A stretch of DNA of 7,987 nucleotides from Betaproteobacteria bacterium (GTDB lineage Bacteria; Pseudomonadota; Gammaproteobacteria; Burkholderiales; SG8-41), in NCBI GenBank assembly GCA_023266245.1, contig JAHFRO010000103.1, forward strand, positions 1 through 7,987, in the 5' to 3' direction. The notes below the pieces were generated by a model. It did no database searches. It worked only from the letters and a program-made list of their open reading frames with translations, and had not been told where the DNA came from. This document shows, in pieces, positions 4,828-7,987 of the stretch. The position numbers were made by a program, and so were the translations under genes. How positions within the stretch are numbered: position 1 is the first letter of the stretch; the number at the start of each line of letters is the position of its first letter.

Positions 4828-6585
4828 TTACTCGGAGTCGTAGCCGGGCAGCACGCGCGCGTCGATCACGCACACCCCGCCCGTGCGCACCGCCTCGATG
4901 CCCTGTTCGATCGCCGGCTGGAGGTCGGCCATGCGCGTGACCGGACCGATCGCGACCGCGCCCTGGGCGCGCGCGATGGCCGCGAGATCGATGTCGGGAT
5001 CGCCGATGCGCTGGCCGATCCACCGGTTCTCCGCCGGCCGCCCGCGCGCGACGGCGACCCGCTCCTGGTGCAGCTCGTCGTTGAAGTACGAACAGTTGTT
5101 GCAGAGGATCATCAGGCACGGGATCTTGTAGTGCGCGGCGGTCCAGACCACGGTGTTGCCCATGAGGAAATCGCCGTCGCCGAGCAGCCCGATCGGAACG
5201 CGGCCGCTGTCCTTGAGCGCGAGCGCCGCGCCGACCGTTATCCCCGGGCCGGAGCCCACGCCGGCTCCGCCGTCGTAGCCGATGTAATCAAGCGGGTGCC
5301 GGAAGTGCGTATAGGCGCCGTTCCAGCCGAGCGGCAGCCGCGTGTAGCAGATGTCGATGCCACGGGTGGCGGCGTTGAGCACATCGGCTACGCCGCGCAG
5401 CGTTACGACATCTGCGGGTGCGGCAGGTAATTTTGCCGCCGCCGCGCCCGGCACGCTTGCCGCGCGCACTTTCACCGCTTCCATCAGCAGCGGCACCGCG
5501 GCGTCCGGCTCGCACATCAGGTACACGTCCACCGGCGGCAGGCCCTGGTAATCCATGCTCCATCCGCGGTGGCTGTGCGCGTCGCAGGAGATCTGGATAA
5601 TCTTCGCCGTCACCGGTTTTGCGCCGTAGGCCTGCTTGAGCGTGCCGGCGAGGTCGAGCCAGTCGAGCGACAGGATCACGTCGGCCCCGGCGAGGAGCTT
5701 CTGCGCCTCGGGGCCGAGCCTGTTTGCGGGCGGCGCGGCGTGCAGGCGGTGGTCGGTCGGGAACGCCGCGGCGAGCTTGATATGGGTGAGCACGCGTATA
5801 TTCAGCTTCTCGGCCAGCGCCACGCGCGCGTTCCAGCTCTCGACGCTGCGCGAGCAGCGCCCGGCCAGCATCACCGGGTTCTTCGCGCCGGAGAGTGCGT
5901 GCGCCGCGGCGGCGACCAACTCGGGCGCCGGCCGCACCGCCTGCGGCGCGACATAGCGCGTCACGTCCGGCAGCGCCGGCAGCGGCCCGATTTTGCTCTC
6001 CTGTATCGTGCAGTCGAGGTTCACGTATACCGGCCCGCGCGGGGCGGTCTGCGCGATCTGCGCCGCGCGCAGCAGCGCCTCCATCGCCGCCACCACCGAT
6101 CCCGGCTGGTTGTCCCACTTGGTGTAGTTGCGGATGAGCGCGCCCTGGTCGGAGCAGGTGTGGATCCAGTCGATCCAGGGACGGCGCTTCACGGCGTCCC
6201 ACGGGCCGGTCGCACCCAGGATCAGCACCGGCGAGCGGTCGCACCAGGCGTTGAAAATCGGCATGGTGGCGTGCATCAGGCCGACGTTGGAGTGCAGCGC
6301 GGAGGCCATCATGCGCCCGGAGGCTTTCCAGTAGCCGTGCGCGATGGTCACCGCGTTCTCGTCGTGCAGCGAAAGCAGCATCTGCGGCGCGCGGTTGCCG
6401 AGGTAATTGACGATGCTGTCGTGCAAACCGCGGTAGCTTGCGCCCGGGTTGAGCGCGATATAGGGGAGATCGAGACTGCGCAGCACCGCGGCGATCGCGT
6501 CGCTGCCCCAGAATTCCGTGCCTTCCGGCGCGGGTACGGGGGCCTCGTGCACGATGGGGCCGGAGAGGCTTTCTTTGACGTTCAT
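4828..6585 (-). CDS. ThDP-dependent 2-oxoacid decarboxylase/acetolactate synthase-like enzyme
   Basis: The 585-residue protein has the three-domain layout of the POX/benzoylformate decarboxylase/acetolactate synthase family: pyrimidine-binding domain about 25-190, central domain about 210-345, pyrophosphate-binding domain about 400-570. The activating glutamate is E76 in LHDENAV. The ThDP/Mg motif runs from GDGDF (469-473) to CNN (495-497). These enzymes cleave or join carbon-carbon bonds next to a keto group, typically decarboxylating 2-oxo acids; the precise substrate cannot be told. ATG 6585 is chosen because AGGAG lies five bases upstream. The frame stays open further upstream to 7077, but that extension is not protein-like and would overlap the divergent monooxygenase gene. 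It heads a probable two-gene operon with the Bug gene. Confidence 0.9.
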   Translation of the reverse strand: MNVKESLSGPIVHEAPVPAPEGTEFWGSDAIAAVLRSLDLPYIALNPGASYRGLHDSIVNYLGNRAPQMLLSLHDENAVTIAHGYWKASGRMMASALHSNVGLMHATMPIFNAWCDRSPVLILGATGPWDAVKRRPWIDWIHTCSDQGALIRNYTKWDNQPGSVVAAMEALLRAAQIAQTAPRGPVYVNLDCTIQESKIGPLPALPDVTRYVAPQAVRPAPELVAAAAHALSGAKNPVMLAGRCSRSVESWNARVALAEKLNIRVLTHIKLAAAFPTDHRLHAAPPANRLGPEAQKLLAGADVILSLDWLDLAGTLKQAYGAKPVTAKIIQISCDAHSHRGWSMDYQGLPPVDVYLMCEPDAAVPLLMEAVKVRAASVPGAAAAKLPAAPADVVTLRGVADVLNAATRGIDICYTRLPLGWNGAYTHFRHPLDYIGYDGGAGVGSGPGITVGAALALKDSGRVPIGLLGDGDFLMGNTVVWTAAHYKIPCLMILCNNCSYFNDELHQERVAVARGRPAENRWIGQRIGDPDIDLAAIARAQGAVAIGPVTRMADLQPAIEQGIEAVRTGGVCVIDARVLPGYDSE

Positions 6586-6693
6586 CGCTGCTCCTGATGG
6601 TGGTGGACAGGCCGCTTGCCGCGGGGTGTCGCAATCCGGGTCACCCGTTTCCCGCGCGCGGGACCGCGTGCTCCGGGAAAATCGTCGCCGACT

Positions 6694-6699
6694 ATTATA
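6694..6699 (-). promoter_or_regulatory. Possible -10 box for the ThDP enzyme-Bug operon
   Basis: A perfect TATAAT on the minus strand lies about 109 bases upstream of the ThDP enzyme start, in an otherwise GC-rich intergenic region. No convincing -35 box is found 16-18 bases upstream, so it would need an activator or is a chance match. Confidence 0.25.
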
Positions 6700-6780
6700 A
6701 GGGAAGCCCAGTTCGCCGTGATCGCAGCTCCTCGACGAATGCTGCGTTCGTGCCAGTCTTCTACGGATGCGCGCAACCTT

Positions 6781-6814
6781 GTTGCGATGGCTCAGGAGAT
6801 GATCTACGATCAAT
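6781..6814 (+). promoter_or_regulatory. Repeated promoter/operator-like block, copy 2 (monooxygenase)
   Basis: The second copy of the 34-base block (see 1905-1938) has the same TTGCGA (6782-6787), 17-base spacer, TACGAT (6805-6810) and palindrome TGATC-TAC-GATCA (6800-6812). Predicted transcription starts near 6817, giving a leader of about 33 bases to the monooxygenase ATG. A CGCAAC/GTTGCG hairpin (6772-6786) overlaps its left end, a feature missing from copy 1. Confidence 0.5.
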
Positions 6815-6816
6815 TT

Positions 6817-6843
6817 GACTCGGAGGGACTCGGGACTCGGGAC
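6817..6843 (+). repeat. 7-base tandem repeat (GACTCGG) before the monooxygenase gene
   Basis: GACTCGG occurs at 6817-6823, 6827-6833 and 6834-6840, with a degenerate start of a fourth unit (GACTAGA) at 6841 and a 3-base interruption at 6824-6826. It occupies nearly the whole predicted leader and ends just before the start codon. Heptameric repeats of this kind are reported as dispersed elements, for example STRR sequences in cyanobacteria. Confidence 0.65.
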
Positions 6844-6849
6844 TAGAAG

Positions 6850-7987
6850 ATGCAGAAGAAAAAGCTTTCGATCGCGATCGTAGGCGCGGGCATGGGCGGG
6901 CTGGCCGCCGCCGCGACCCTGCGGCGCATCGGGGCCGAGGTGCGCGTCTTTGAGCAGGCATTCCGGTTCACGCGCATCGGCGCGGGGATCCAGATGATGC
7001 CGAATTCGATGAAGGTGCTGCGCGGCATCGGCGTCGAGGAACGGCTGCGCCTTGTCGCCTTCGCTCCCTACTCGCATCTCAACCGGGTATGGGACACGGG
7101 TGAAGTCACCAACGAATTGCCCATGCCCGAAAGCCTCTACGGCGCGCCCTATCTATGCATGCACCGGGGCGATCTGCACGATGCGCTTGCTTCGGCGGTT
7201 CCGGCGGAGTTCATCCACCTCGGCAAGAAGCTCACCGGCCTCGAGCAGCGCGCGGGCCAGGTCACGCTCGCCTTTGACGACGGCACGCGCGAGCGGGCGG
7301 ATGCCGTCATCGGCGCGGACGGCGTGCACTCGACGGTTCGCGAAATTCTGCTCGGGCCCGAAAAACCGATACACAAGGGGCGCGTCGCCTACCGCGCCGT
7401 GTTCCCGTCCGCGCTCATGGGCGGAAGGGATATCGGTCCTTCCCGAACCAAGTGGTGGGGGCCGGACCGCCACATCGTCATTTATTACACCAGCGCCCGC
7501 CGGAGCGAGATCTACTTCGTGACCAGCCTGCCCGAGCCCGTCGAATGGATGACGCGCGAGTCGTGGTCGGCGAAGGGCGACGTGAGGGAACTGCGCGCGG
7601 CGTATGAAGGTTTCCACCCCGAAGTGCGGGCGGTGCTCGAGGCGTGCCCGGACTGCCACAAGTGGGCGATACTCGAGCGCGAGCCGCTAGAGCGCTGGAG
7701 CGACGGGCGCGTCGTGCTCCTGGGCGACGCATGCCACCCGATGACGCCCTACATGGCGCAGGGGGCCGCGACGTCAATCGAGGATGCGGCGATACTGGCG
7801 CGCTGCCTGGGCGAGAGCGACGCGGACGAGATCGAGGCTGCCTTCAAGCGTTATGAAGAGTACCGCAAGCCCCGCACCTCGCGCATCCAGGCGATCTCCA
7901 GCGCCAACACCTGGATGCAGAAAGAAGAGGCCGACACCGCCTGGCTCTATGGTTATGATGCGTGGAACGTCCCGCTATCGGAACCTG
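6850..7987 (+). CDS. FAD-dependent aromatic monooxygenase, NicC-like (3' end cut by window)
   Basis: This group A flavin monooxygenase uses FAD, NAD(P)H and O2 to hydroxylate an aromatic ring. 379 residues are visible, and the family length (about 380-400) implies only a few are missing. Seen are the Rossmann motif GAGMGG (12-17) with acidic E35, the DG motif at D157-G158, and the GD motif GDACHP (292-297). It resembles 6-hydroxynicotinate 3-monooxygenase (NicC) across its length, including KWW..DRH...YY (H208, Y212) and the C-terminal ANTW...AW.YGYD. NicC His47 is replaced by Gln48 and its His in PHMAQG by Tyr301, so the substrate may differ. ATG 6850 puts the Rossmann fold at the N-terminus; the ribosome binding site (AGAAG) is weak. 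It diverges from the ThDP enzyme gene and carries promoter block copy 2. Confidence 0.92.
   Translation, partial: MQKKKLSIAIVGAGMGGLAAAATLRRIGAEVRVFEQAFRFTRIGAGIQMMPNSMKVLRGIGVEERLRLVAFAPYSHLNRVWDTGEVTNELPMPESLYGAPYLCMHRGDLHDALASAVPAEFIHLGKKLTGLEQRAGQVTLAFDDGTRERADAVIGADGVHSTVREILLGPEKPIHKGRVAYRAVFPSALMGGRDIGPSRTKWWGPDRHIVIYYTSARRSEIYFVTSLPEPVEWMTRESWSAKGDVRELRAAYEGFHPEVRAVLEACPDCHKWAILEREPLERWSDGRVVLLGDACHPMTPYMAQGAATSIEDAAILARCLGESDADEIEAAFKRYEEYRKPRTSRIQAISSANTWMQKEEADTAWLYGYDAWNVPLSEP

Noticed and set aside
4207..5430. Plus-strand open frame of 407 residues
   Set aside because: It is antisense to the Bug and ThDP enzyme genes, is rich in Arg, Ala, His and Asp with no domain, and spans the gap between them. 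High-GC coding sequence commonly leaves such open frames on the other strand.
5569..6597. Plus-strand open frame of 342 residues
   Set aside because: It is the antisense shadow of the ThDP enzyme gene, with Arg/Gly-rich low-complexity composition. The opposite strand has clear catalytic motifs and a ribosome binding site.
6586..7077. 164-residue N-terminal extension of the ThDP enzyme frame
   Set aside because: It overlaps the NicC-like gene on the other strand, shows no recognisable domain, and the ATG at 6585 has a good ribosome binding site exactly where family members begin.

Overview
The window looks like a piece of chromosome from a high-GC proteobacterium, most likely a betaproteobacterium of the Burkholderiales type. 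The clues are the high-GC coding sequence, an orphan Bug (TctC)-type periplasmic binding protein, a family greatly expanded in those bacteria, and catabolic UbiD, ThDP and flavin monooxygenase genes. No marker gene fixes the taxonomy, so this is inference.

Layout: bases 1-161 hold no gene but a run of short tandem repeats and the tRNA promoter. A complete tRNA-Arg (anticodon ACG, CCA encoded) lies at 162-238, followed by a strong terminator. A lone exported beta-propeller gene runs on the minus strand at 360-1583, with its own sigma70-like promoter. At 1832-1851 the last 20 bases of the tRNA gene reappear exactly, again followed by a terminator hairpin. The beta-propeller gene therefore sits in a segment of about 1.6 kb bounded by att-like direct repeats, like an islet or remnant integrated at the tRNA 3' end. 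No integrase is present.

The rest is a probable catabolic cluster. It holds a UbiD-family prenyl-FMN decarboxylase (2014-3672, +), a Bug-type solute-binding protein (3754-4761, -), a ThDP-dependent 2-oxoacid decarboxylase-like enzyme (4828-6585, -), and a flavin monooxygenase resembling 6-hydroxynicotinate 3-monooxygenase (6850 to the window end, +). The two minus-strand genes are 66 bases apart and are probably one operon. Together the genes suggest uptake of an aromatic or heteroaromatic carboxylate, then ring hydroxylation and decarboxylation steps. The substrate cannot be read from the sequence. No ring-cleavage enzyme, UbiX, TctA/TctB membrane partner or regulator is present here.

The most interesting non-coding signal is a 34-base block repeated upstream of both plus-strand catabolic genes (1905-1938 and 6781-6814, 30 of 34 identical). 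It reads as a promoter, TTGCGA-N17-TACGAT, with a perfect palindrome (TGATC-TAC-GATCA) over the -10 region. All four differences fall in the spacer. It may be a duplicated promoter/operator that ties the two genes into one regulon, or it may be a dispersed repeat. Each copy is followed closely by a different 7-base tandem repeat.
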